From an uncultured Alphaproteobacteria bacterium (GTDB taxonomy: Bacteria; Pseudomonadota; Alphaproteobacteria; Reyranellales; Reyranellaceae): a stretch of 5,439 nt of DNA. This document shows, in pieces, positions 1 to 5,439 of this stretch (position 1 is the stretch's first letter; each line of letters begins with the position of its first letter). The DNA lies in the NCBI GenBank assembly GCA_903929895.1, contig CAIYWM010000925.1:1-5439 (forward strand). The letters are read 5' to 3'. The notes below the pieces were generated by a model. The model was given only the letters and a program-made list of their open reading frames with translations. It was not told the origin of the DNA and did no database searches. A program made the position numbers and the translations under genes.

Positions 1-169
1 CGAGAAGAAAGATCTGATCTTCGGGAACAGTTGCCATGTCAAATCTGGCAAAGTTGGCAGCAGACCACTTCAGAAGGAACGTATGCATGAATCCTCTCAA
101 AAGGTCGTATGCGCCAACAATGGAAAGGACAATCGACGGCACTCGATAGATGTCTTCAGGGTGCTTCAT
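1..169 (-). CDS. Putative small membrane protein, N-terminal part only (runs off window)
   Basis: Reading the minus strand from an ATG at 169-167 gives 56 open codons to the window edge with no stop. The protein begins MKHPEDIYRVPSIVL and continues with a hydrophobic stretch (about residues 10-25) and a second semi-hydrophobic stretch around residues 27-37 (FMHTFLLKW), followed by an acidic loop and another hydrophobic start (IFLL) at the edge. This composition suggests a multi-pass inner-membrane protein. The start is supported by an AAGGA ribosome binding site at 180-184, ten bases upstream of the ATG. It lies 93 bases downstream of the FUSC-type gene on the same strand and may share its transcript. 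I do not recognise the family, and the remaining C-terminal part lies outside the window. Coding status is fairly likely from the RBS and the protein-like sequence; function is unknown. Confidence 0.6.
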   Translation of the reverse strand, partial: MKHPEDIYRVPSIVLSIVGAYDLLRGFMHTFLLKWSAANFARFDMATVPEDQIFLL

Positions 170-179
170 GAGGAGAACG

Positions 180-184
180 TCCTT
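180..184 (-). promoter_or_regulatory. Ribosome binding site of the left-edge membrane protein gene
   Basis: The minus strand reads AAGGA here, followed by a ten-base spacer to the ATG at 169-167. It is the main evidence that the partial reading frame running off the left edge is a real gene start. Confidence 0.5.
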
Positions 185-262
185 ATCTCTTCTGGAACGG
201 CGGAGACGGTGTTGCCAGTCGAACCCGGGCTGAATGCTTCTGCCTGGTGTCCTGGACGGCAC

Positions 263-766
263 CTACGAGGCTTCCAGACCACCACGCTGCCGGATCGGCC
301 AGACTTTCGACATTGCCCAACTCACGCCAACGCCCACCAGACAGCCGAACACCACCTCGGCGACCTTGTGCAGCCCTTGCTCGACGCCGCCTACAACAGA
401 GTGAGAAGATGCTCCCGAGGCGATGACGATGGCAGCCGTAATAGGCGCCTGGCGCCACATCGTCTGAACCTGAATGACATAGGACGAAAGCAGAACAGTG
501 ATGCCAAGCGCCAAAGGCAGCGTCCATTCGGCGGGCCCGCCAATGAGCAGGAAGAGCAAGCCGACGATACCTCCCACCAGCACGTTGATGAGACGGCTCC
601 TGAACATGCGTCTTGCCTCGTCCACCTGCGGATCCGCAGCCGCGACCATTGAGGCGATCGCCCAGAGCGGATTGGTGTCGGCAAGGTAAGCCAGCACATA
701 CCAGATCAGGCTGGTCGCGATCGCCACGTTGCAGGCAAACCTAATACCCAGAATGTCTCTTGGCAT
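263..766 (-). CDS. FUSC-type (aromatic acid exporter-like) short membrane protein
   Basis: From the ATG at 766 the product is 167 residues. Hydrophobic segments lie at about residues 9-28, 30-42, 57-76, 80-97, 103-116 and 132-152, so it is an integral inner-membrane protein. Family-like features are the ADTNPLWAIASMVAAADPQ stretch after the first helix, the RMFRSRLINVLVGG segment leading into the third helix, and MWRQAPITAAIVIASG near residues 100-115. These resemble the N-terminal membrane domain of the FUSC/aromatic acid exporter superfamily, whose larger members export fusaric acid or hydroxylated aromatic acids. This one is of the short type and lacks the cytoplasmic half, so its substrate and its transport activity are unproven. 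The frame is open back to 859, but the 31 extra residues are not membrane-like and would overlap the upstream gene, so ATG 766 is preferred even though its ribosome binding site is weak. The upstream small gene ends 38 bases away, which fits co-transcription. Confidence 0.8.
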   Translation of the reverse strand: MPRDILGIRFACNVAIATSLIWYVLAYLADTNPLWAIASMVAAADPQVDEARRMFRSRLINVLVGGIVGLLFLLIGGPAEWTLPLALGITVLLSSYVIQVQTMWRQAPITAAIVIASGASSHSVVGGVEQGLHKVAEVVFGCLVGVGVSWAMSKVWPIRQRGGLEAS

Positions 767-804
767 GCTGGTCAGCTCGGCCTCTGGAGCGGCCAGTAGG
801 TCAC

Positions 805-1143
805 CTAAGGGCCCCCTGCCCCAATGCAGTTGCCGCCAAGCAATTTCACCTCGTCGCAACTCATGATCTCTGCATTTCCGCCGGGACCGTCAGCTAGGTT
901 TACGAGGAAACGCCTTCCATCCCTACAATCGGCCAGCCATGAAGCATAGTCACCGGGACGGTAACTTCTGAATACGAACCCTACGACATCGCAGTCCCCA
1001 AATCCGACGCTTCGCAGATAGCTGTCCGCGATTCGCGATCTTTCAATTGATGACGACCGGGCCAGCGTGTCGTGCACTCGATTGCCCGTAGCGGACGGTA
1101 GCACTTCTTGCGAAAAGGCCGCAGGCGAAGCCCAGACCGTCAC
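805..1143 (-). CDS. Hypothetical small four-cysteine protein, probably exported in its intact form
   Basis: From a GTG at 1143 the frame encodes 112 residues and ends 38 bases before the FUSC-type gene. I do not recognise the family. The protein has four cysteines (residues 51, 73, 96 and 106), a pattern that suits two disulfides in a periplasmic protein, and a coherent core around residues 38-82 (IADSYLRSVGFGDCDVVGF, then SYRPGDYASWLADC, then RRFLVNL). The N-terminus begins TVWASPAAFSQE, which looks like the end of a signal peptide with cleavage after AFS. Reading upstream in the same frame, the missing front half appears (from GTG at 1185: VRSRPLVSSL) but is separated by a TGA at 1155-1153. 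The gene may therefore be a pseudogene, or it may carry a sequencing error. With the GTG at 1143 as start there would be no positively charged n-region and no useful export signal. No good ribosome binding site is seen at either GTG. Confidence 0.5.
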   Translation of the reverse strand: MTVWASPAAFSQEVLPSATGNRVHDTLARSSSIERSRIADSYLRSVGFGDCDVVGFVFRSYRPGDYASWLADCRDGRRFLVNLADGPGGNAEIMSCDEVKLLGGNCIGAGGP

Positions 1144-1705
1144 GAGAGTCGTTCACAAAGAGCTGACCAAGGGGCGACTTCTCACAAGATCGGCCCGGTC
1201 GAACTGACTTCAATCATGCCGCGTGCCTCCTTGAATGAACGACCGGCTGCGAGGGACGCCTTTGGTTCGAATGACCTGCTGCCCAAGTTTCGGCGTCATT
1301 GGCTTCTGCACGACTGACGAAAGGAGATTGCGGATGCGCAATTCAGCAACCTGTATTGCTTGACTGCCGTACTCAATTACCCGCTAACATGTCGGGCGTG
1401 TTGCTGGCGACCAGAGACAACGCCAATCTGGCGAGGAATTGCCTAGATCGTAGGTCCTGCCCTCCTGGCCTTAAAGAGTGGGATGGCACGAGACAATACC
1501 GCAGCACTTCACTGAAAATGGACGCTTGAGGCGCTGGCTGCCCTTCGGCCTCGACCTGGGTTGTCAGGGAAGGATCCAAAATGGCTGCGATGTATGTCGA
1601 TCTTGAATGAGCGATCCACTACTGAACCTGTGTCGAGTGCACACCCACCATGCCTCGACTTTCGCGGAGCCTCACGCACCCAGTCCACCCCGAGGCTCCT
1701 GCGCA

Positions 1706-1739
1706 GCGATGGCCGGCCTCCCCAAGCGCCGGCCATCGC
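1706..1739. terminator. Perfect 12-bp inverted repeat, terminator-like hairpin
   Basis: The arm GCGATGGCCGGC at 1706-1717 is repeated exactly inverted as GCCGGCCATCGC at 1728-1739, with a ten-base loop (CTCCCCAAGC). The stem is ten G/C pairs with two A/T pairs, so it should be very stable. On the plus strand a loose T-containing tail follows (ATTCCGCTTTT, ending at 1750); on the minus strand no T-run follows. It could be a factor-independent terminator of imperfect type, an RNA-stabilising hairpin, or a dispersed palindromic repeat. No clear gene ends next to it. Confidence 0.45.
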
Positions 1740-1825
1740 ATTCCGCTTTTGCGCACCTCGACCTCACGCACGTCCTTTTTTTCTGCCGGTGGAGCGCGCC
1801 GAGGACGTCCAAAGTCCGCCGGCGC

Positions 1826-1859
1826 CCACCGAGATGTCGGCCCCGGGGCTGCTCGGTGG
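1826..1859. repeat. 8-bp inverted repeat enclosing a CCCCGGGG palindrome
   Basis: CCACCGAG at 1826-1833 is matched by CTCGGTGG at 1852-1859. The 18-base interior contains the ten-base palindrome GCCCCGGGGC at 1840-1849. The two symmetries are not concentric. No T-run follows on either strand, so a simple terminator is not supported. It may be chance in GC-rich DNA, or part of a structured transcript together with the hairpin about 90 bases to the left. Confidence 0.35.
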
Positions 1860-2123
1860 CAAATAGCATTTCGTTTAATTCGCCTGCGCCGACGACGCCG
1901 TGGCAGCCAGCTCGATCCTTAATCGGGATTTTGGGAAGCCACGCAGGACATCGCCCCAAGTTCCAGCAGATCGACCTTGCCAACCTGCATCTTGAGGCGC
2001 TACGGGCGCTGTCCGGCGAAATCCGCAACGTCGAGGCTCGCTTCAACTGCCTTTCATAGGCAAGAGGCTAGGCCATCAGCGCAGGGCGCCATCCCCGTAT
2101 CGTGCGGGGCAAGGAAAAGAATG

Positions 2124-2129
2124 AGGAGG
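2124..2129 (+). promoter_or_regulatory. Strong ribosome binding site deciding the GTG start of the permease gene
   Basis: AGGAGG lies ten bases before the GTG at 2140. The first in-frame ATG, at 2149, would be 19 bases away, too far for this site. The spacing therefore favours initiation at GTG. Confidence 0.75.
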
Positions 2130-2139
2130 ATCCCCCGCT

Positions 2140-2901
2140 GTGAGTTCCATGCCTGCCCTCGTCGCGCTTCTCGACGCCATCAGCCTGCCGGTCATGGCGG
2201 CTATCTTCGTTTCCGCCCTGATCTCGAGCGTGGCTGGCTTCGCCTTCTCGGCAATCGCCGGCGCGCTGCTGCTACACATCCTCGACGAGCCGGTGAGGGC
2301 GGTGCAGATCATGATGATCTGCAGTGCGGGCGGGCAGGCCTTTATGGTGTGGTCACTGCGCCATGAGATCGAGTGGCGCGAATTGCCCCGCTTCCTCGCC
2401 GGGGCGGCCGCCGGCCTGCCGATCGGCCTCTACCTGCTGCTCGACGCGGACCCGCGCCTGTACGAGAAGGGGCTGGGCGCCTTCCTCATCGTCTATGGCC
2501 TATTCCAGTTGCTGCACAGGCCGACCCACCTGCGCACTCAGCACCCGGCGTTCGATGGCGTCGCGGGGTTCCTTGGCGGCATAACCGGGGGCATGGTCGC
2601 CTTTCCGGGGGCGCCGGTAACCATCTGGTGCGGCCTCAAGGGCTGGAGCAAGGAGCGCCAGCGCGGCCTCTACCAGCCTTTCATTCTGGTGGTTCAGCTC
2701 GCCGCGCTCGCGGTGCTGGCGTGGGGCGTCGTACCGTCTCGCATGCCGGCGTCGGTCGAAATTGCCAGCCTCGCGTACCTGCCAGCCATGCTGCTGGGCA
2801 CATTCCTCGGCCTCGGCCTGTTCCGTCGGCTTACCGATCGCCAGTTCGGCAAGGTGATCAACTTCTTCCTGATCGCTGCGGGGATCGCCCTGCTGACCTG
2901 A
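2140..2901 (+). CDS. TauE/SafE family membrane permease (anion exporter-like)
   Basis: The 253-residue product is highly hydrophobic, with about eight membrane segments (roughly residues 14-47, probably two, then 55-72, 84-101, 111-126, 141-160, 181-198, 208-228 and 237-252). Family hallmarks are the early SSVAGFAFSAIAG stretch (29-41), the glycine-rich GFLGGITGGMVAFPGAPV repeat motif (143-160), and the C-terminal LGTFLGLGLFRR segment (219-230) followed by the final helix after FGKVINFF. These fit the TauE/SafE (former DUF81) family of inner-membrane permeases, members of which have been linked to export of sulfite, sulfoacetate or other organosulfur anions; the substrate here cannot be told. 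Length is normal for the family and the gene looks intact. The GTG start is set by an AGGAGG ten bases upstream. The gene stands alone on the plus strand between gene-poor stretches, so the context gives no substrate hint. A small CCCCG/CGGGG hairpin (2093-2109) lies just before the ribosome binding site. Confidence 0.88.
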   Translation: MSSMPALVALLDAISLPVMAAIFVSALISSVAGFAFSAIAGALLLHILDEPVRAVQIMMICSAGGQAFMVWSLRHEIEWRELPRFLAGAAAGLPIGLYLLLDADPRLYEKGLGAFLIVYGLFQLLHRPTHLRTQHPAFDGVAGFLGGITGGMVAFPGAPVTIWCGLKGWSKERQRGLYQPFILVVQLAALAVLAWGVVPSRMPASVEIASLAYLPAMLLGTFLGLGLFRRLTDRQFGKVINFFLIAAGIALLT

Positions 2902-3012
2902 CGCTGGCTCCGCCGTTTCAGCCGAAGTCCCCTTTTATCAGCTGCAGGGCGTGTTTGAGGTTGATCAAGAGTATAGCTAGGCCGGCCTCTGCAATCCATC
3001 TCGGGGCGGCGC

Positions 3013-3042
3013 TATAGAAATTACTCGAGGCAATTTCCTATA
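3013..3042. repeat. Imperfect AT-rich inverted repeat
   Basis: TATAGAAATT at 3013-3022 pairs with AATTTCCTATA at 3032-3042 with one bulged base, around a nine-base centre holding CTCGAG. The arms are markedly AT-rich in an otherwise GC-rich stretch about 110 bases after the permease gene ends. No T-run follows, so an operator-like dyad or chance is as likely as a terminator. Confidence 0.35.
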
Positions 3043-3186
3043 AAGGGCGTTCCCCCGCATGGCGCTGCGCGCGCAGACAGAAGCTCTGCTACTACTGACC
3101 CTCACAGCGCACTAGCGAAAGCGCGGCGCGGCGCCGAACCCGACGACGTACCGCTTTGAGCCTACAGGCAACCCACCCACTCCTTT

Positions 3187-3208
3187 AAGTGCTGTCCCAT
3201 CAGCACTT
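3187..3208 (+). terminator. Perfect 8-bp hairpin, weak terminator candidate
   Basis: AAGTGCTG at 3187-3194 and CAGCACTT at 3201-3208 form a perfect stem with a six-base loop, TCCCAT. On the plus strand the stem runs into a short T tract (four T in all, to 3210), which gives a modest terminator for plus-strand transcripts reading on from the permease gene, 285 bases upstream. On the minus strand the hairpin lies near the end of an uncertain reading frame and is followed by A residues, not T. Confidence 0.35.
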
Positions 3209-3556
3209 TTCGATCAGTACCCTGGATGACCCCACCTCCCATTGCCAGAAGTTCATTTGCAATTCGTGGCCGGATATTCGCAACCTCCCCAGATATTCCG
3301 AGCCGACAAGACGAGGATAGATCGCGGCGTTCTCGATAGGACGATGTTGATCTGCCGTGCATAACCTTCCCGAAACGGGCTACCTTCGGCCCCTGCAGAT
3401 TCTGGGGATACCGATTAATGCAGGAGTTCTCGCAGCGCAGGAACCTCACTCCGGAAGAGGTTCGCGGAAGAGTCACTTGCTTTCGGCGACATCCTGGAGC
3501 CTGCCCGGTTGTTCATATTTGTCATAGTCGCTATCAGCAGCATCCTAATAGCTGCG

Positions 3557-4051
3557 TCAGCAGCTTGAGGGGCCTGAGAGCAGTGGCGCAACTAACCTTT
3601 TGCAAGATGCTTCGATGAGGTCGAGCGCGAGCTGGTAGTCGCCTATCGCGCCGCCATAGGGATCTACGATACTGCTAATAGCCAGTCGCGCGTAGCGCCC
3701 CAGCAATCTGGGACGATCTCCTAGGCCATGCGGTGCGAGGCCTCTGAGCGAGGCGAGGACAACCGCGTCGACCGCCAGCATGGCCGTCGCGTTGAAGTCC
3801 CGCGGTTCGACCTTGCGCACTCGAACGTCACGAATGTCATACCCGCGATCCGCCGCGGCTACTATTGCCAGGGGATCAGGCAAACTGCCGATATGTGCGT
3901 CGCTGATCGCAGCTGATACCACCTCAATGGATTGGGTGTGACCACTCTCCTGCAGCAGTCGGCGGAGCACTCCAGCCGCCATGGGCGCTCTACAAATTCC
4001 ACCGTTGGAAACGAAAACAACACGTCGCTGCGGGAAGTGGATCATGTTCAT
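3557..4051 (-). CDS. LMW protein tyrosine phosphatase homologue with a degenerate active site (likely pseudophosphatase)
   Basis: The 164-residue product has the length and layout of the low-molecular-weight protein tyrosine phosphatase family: a first strand (VVFV, residues 11-14) leading into the P-loop, a following helix (APMAAGVLRRLL), the SAA..D.H.G..PDP segment (46-60), RGYDIRDVRVRKVEPRDF (69-86), and the C-terminal DPYGG (130-134) with its trailing helix DYQLALDLIEASCKRL. Active enzymes carry a P-loop of the form CXGNXCRS. Here it reads SNGGICRA (15-22): the nucleophilic Cys is Ser (codon TCC at 4009-4007), Asn is Gly, and the final Ser is Ala, while the second Cys, the Arg and the general-acid Asp-Pro-Tyr remain. 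It is therefore predicted to bind but not hydrolyse phosphotyrosine. Its ATG overlaps the stop of the histidine kinase gene as ATGA, so translation is probably coupled. A second in-frame ATG at 4045 is possible. The protein is cytoplasmic; its partner is unknown. Confidence 0.82.
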   Translation of the reverse strand: MNMIHFPQRRVVFVSNGGICRAPMAAGVLRRLLQESGHTQSIEVVSAAISDAHIGSLPDPLAIVAAADRGYDIRDVRVRKVEPRDFNATAMLAVDAVVLASLRGLAPHGLGDRPRLLGRYARLAISSIVDPYGGAIGDYQLALDLIEASCKRLVAPLLSGPSSC

Positions 4052-5439
4052 GGGGTCTCAGGTTCAGATTCAGGAACTGCAGGAAAGGTTATTTGAAAGG
4101 TACAGCCCTCTGCACCGTCCAGGAGTTCCAGCTTCCCTCCGCTGTCACGGATGATGCCGTAGGAAACCGAAAGTCCCAATCCGGTTCCCTTCTCTGCCGA
4201 CTTGGTCGTAAAGAAAGGCTCGAACACCCTGTCGCGTAGCGCAGGCGGAATACCGGGGCCGTTGTCGGACACCATGATGATGACCTTGTGATCTGTACTT
4301 TGCACGTCGATACGGACTTCACGCGTTGCCAGCGCGACGCCAACAGTCGCGTCGCGCGCATTGAGCAGAAGGTTGACCAGCACCTGTTCCAGCAGCACGG
4401 TGTGGCACTTGACGAGGTGCGGACCCTCTCCCGAGCGAAGCACGACGTTGACCTGAGAATTGTGCAACTGGTGGCCGATCAATTGCAAGGCGGAACGGCA
4501 TGTGACAGCCGCATCGATCAGCGGCGGTGCCCCCTGCGGAACGCGGCCGAATATGCGCATATGGTCGATGATGGTCGCCGCCCGATCGACCTGCTCCACG
4601 ACTCGCCGCAAGCGGCCCTGGATGAACAGGTCGGAGTCCCCGGTTTTGATCGGTTGAGTGGTGGGGTCCGCATCGAGTTTCTCGATGTCCTCGTATTCGA
4701 AGAGCGCCGATTGCGCCGCCATCTTGATCACGTTCAGGGGCTGATTGAGCTCGTGTGCCATGCCGGTGGCCATCTCGCCCAGAGTGATCAGCTTGGACGA
4801 CTGGATGATGTGTGCCTCGGACTTCATTCTCTGCGTGTCGTCGTACCCCAGCAGGGCGATCTCGCCGTCGCCCGGTCCCAGATCCACGCGTGCTCCCGAC
4901 AACCTGAGATATGCCGGCGAACAGTCCTTGCCGAGGATACGCAAGATGACGTCGGCATGCAGATCATCGCCCTTCAGGAGAGCCGTCAGGGAGCCACCAA
5001 TGTCCATCTCCGGTGCATATTCCAGCATACCGCCCCGGATGGCCGGCCCCAGAGACGCCGAAAAGGCGGTGTTGCAATAGAGAATCCGACGGTCACGCGT
5101 CAACACTGCCGCAAGAGAAAGGGGAGAGGCGAAAATCGATGCAAGAACCCGCCGCTCTCCCTCCTGACGCAGGACACGATCGCGTGCCTGCAGGAGACGA
5201 TAGCTTCGCCATCCAATGCCTGTGGAGAGCAAAGAAAAGATGACTGCCGCGACAATCATCGCCCAGGCCGTCTGCCTCCACTCGAGCAGCAAGGGGCCGG
5301 GATTGGCGACCGCGATGACGTAAGCCGGAAACGTCACCAGGCGCGATACCGAAATCAGGCTGTTCGACGACAGGCCCAGATCGACAGCGGCGTCGCGCAG
5401 CTTCTGGGTATCGCCGCTGTGGCCCAGCTGCGGAAAAAC
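4048..5439 (-). CDS. Membrane sensor histidine kinase with PAS-like region, N-terminus outside window
   Basis: The frame is open from the right edge to a TGA at 4050-4048. The GTG at 5337 is only the first possible start codon in view: 34 coherent codons precede it, so the true start lies outside. Residues below are counted from that GTG. The segment before residue 20 (ISVSRLVTFPAYVIAVANPG) resembles the membrane-proximal end of a Cache-type extracytoplasmic sensor domain. One membrane helix follows (22-42), then a linker helix and a PAS-like region (about 64-165). The HisKA domain has the phosphoacceptor His195 in MAHELNQPLN (codon 4755-4753). The ATPase domain has an N box (NLLLNARDA, 322-330), a G1 box (DNGPGIP, 358-364), an F box (FEPFFTTK, 372-379) and a G2 box (GTGLGLS, 384-390). 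All catalytic motifs look intact, so it should be an active inner-membrane autokinase of the NtrB/DctB-like HisKA type. No response regulator is in view. The stop overlaps the start of the phosphatase-like gene, indicating an operon. Confidence 0.9.
   Translation of the reverse strand, partial: VFPQLGHSGDTQKLRDAAVDLGLSSNSLISVSRLVTFPAYVIAVANPGPLLLEWRQTAWAMIVAAVIFSLLSTGIGWRSYRLLQARDRVLRQEGERRVLASIFASPLSLAAVLTRDRRILYCNTAFSASLGPAIRGGMLEYAPEMDIGGSLTALLKGDDLHADVILRILGKDCSPAYLRLSGARVDLGPGDGEIALLGYDDTQRMKSEAHIIQSSKLITLGEMATGMAHELNQPLNVIKMAAQSALFEYEDIEKLDADPTTQPIKTGDSDLFIQGRLRRVVEQVDRAATIIDHMRIFGRVPQGAPPLIDAAVTCRSALQLIGHQLHNSQVNVVLRSGEGPHLVKCHTVLLEQVLVNLLLNARDATVGVALATREVRIDVQSTDHKVIIMVSDNGPGIPPALRDRVFEPFFTTKSAEKGTGLGLSVSYGIIRDSGGKLELLDGAEGCTFQITFPAVPESEPETP

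Larger units (their letters stand above)
1144..2139. other. Gene-poor interval with strong inverted repeats
   Basis: I find no reading frame here that I would defend as a gene. The open frames on both strands are short, overlap each other, and give arginine- and proline-rich products typical of chance frames in GC-rich DNA. What can be seen is: the upstream half of the interrupted signal peptide of the left-hand small gene (1156-1185); a very short plus-strand frame at 1334-1363 behind a good AAGGAG; a perfect 12-bp hairpin at 1706-1739; a run of seven T at 1776-1782; an 8-bp inverted repeat at 1826-1859; and a small CCCCG/CGGGG hairpin at 2093-2109 just before the permease ribosome binding site. 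No tRNA, CRISPR or transposase remnant was recognised. Confidence 0.5.
2902..3556. other. Gene-poor interval with hairpins and coding-like minus-strand fragments
   Basis: No intact gene is convincing here. On the minus strand, just 13 bases after the phosphatase-like gene stops, a 42-codon frame starts with ATG at 3543 and stops at 3415. The same frame stays open beyond that stop down to about 3258, and another minus frame ending at 3162 gives a plausible helical tail (NIRPRIANELLAMGGG). Together these could be a broken gene. A further minus frame of 39 codons without a start ends at 2918 (tail WIAEAGLAILLINLKHALQL), and its origin is unknown. Two hairpins are listed separately (3013-3042 and 3187-3208). 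No RNA gene or insertion sequence was recognised. Confidence 0.45.

Noticed and set aside
215..240. GGTTCGACT on the minus strand, resembling a tRNA T-arm
   Set aside because: The flanking bases do not pair into a T-stem, and no acceptor or anticodon arm can be built around it.
83..652. Long plus-strand open frame of 189 codons
   Set aside because: It lies antisense to the FUSC-type gene and the left-edge gene start. Its product is rich in His, Arg and Pro with no fold signals, as expected for a shadow frame.
767..859. Upstream extension of the FUSC-type gene to an ATG at 859
   Set aside because: The 31 extra residues are not membrane-like, do not match the expected short N-terminus before the first helix, and would overlap the upstream small gene by 55 bases.
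1359..1389. TTGACT and TAACAT as a promoter
   Set aside because: The spacing is 19 bases, and no convincing gene follows.
1672..2046. Overlapping open frames on both strands in the gene-poor interval
   Set aside because: All are arginine- or proline-rich, run through the inverted repeats, and lack ribosome binding sites or recognisable motifs.
2373..3017. 214-codon plus-strand frame overlapping the permease gene
   Set aside because: It is a shadow of the permease gene in another frame; the permease frame has a strong ribosome binding site and clear membrane family motifs.
3550..3565. AGCTGC/GCAGCT hairpin at the phosphatase-like gene stop
   Set aside because: The stem is only six base pairs, it contains the stop codon in its loop, and no T-run follows on the minus strand, so it is not supported as a terminator.
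5335..5337. GTG at 5337 as the start of the histidine kinase
   Set aside because: The frame is open with coherent sensor-domain sequence from 5338 to the window edge, and starting at 5337 would cut the extracytoplasmic domain in half. It is only the first start codon visible.

Overview
The window looks like GC-rich proteobacterial chromosome, most likely from an alphaproteobacterium and perhaps a sphingomonad. This rests on the high-GC third positions of the clear genes, the GTG starts, and the style of the short FUSC-type and TauE-type proteins. It is inference; no marker gene is present.

Layout. Left block, minus strand, bases 1-1185: three genes point towards base 1. These are a small four-cysteine protein that looks exported but whose signal peptide is interrupted by an in-frame TGA, a short complete FUSC-type membrane protein, and the N-terminal part of a membrane protein that runs off the left edge and is too short to stand out as an ORF. 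Bases 1144-2139 hold no convincing gene but contain strong inverted repeats, notably a perfect 12-bp stem at 1706-1739. Centre, plus strand: one well-formed TauE/SafE-type permease gene at 2140-2901 with a strong ribosome binding site and a GTG start. Bases 2902-3556 are again without a confident gene; they hold two hairpins and short minus-strand coding-like fragments that may be a decayed gene. Right block, minus strand: a sensor histidine kinase, cut by the right window edge, is followed by a low-molecular-weight protein tyrosine phosphatase (LMW-PTP) homologue through an ATGA start/stop overlap.

The most interesting item is the kinase-phosphatase pair. The phosphatase-like protein keeps the family fold signals, including the C-terminal Asp-Pro-Tyr, but its P-loop has Ser where the catalytic Cys should be, and two further P-loop positions are changed. 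It is therefore predicted to be catalytically dead and may act as a phosphate- or phosphotyrosine-binding partner of the histidine kinase encoded just upstream. The kinase has an extracytoplasmic sensor segment (partly seen), one membrane segment in view, a PAS-like region and intact HisKA and HATPase motifs. No response regulator is visible; it could lie beyond the right edge.

The permease and the left-hand membrane proteins show no evident functional link to the kinase pair. The two decayed-looking gene-free stretches suggest an accessory or eroding part of the chromosome.
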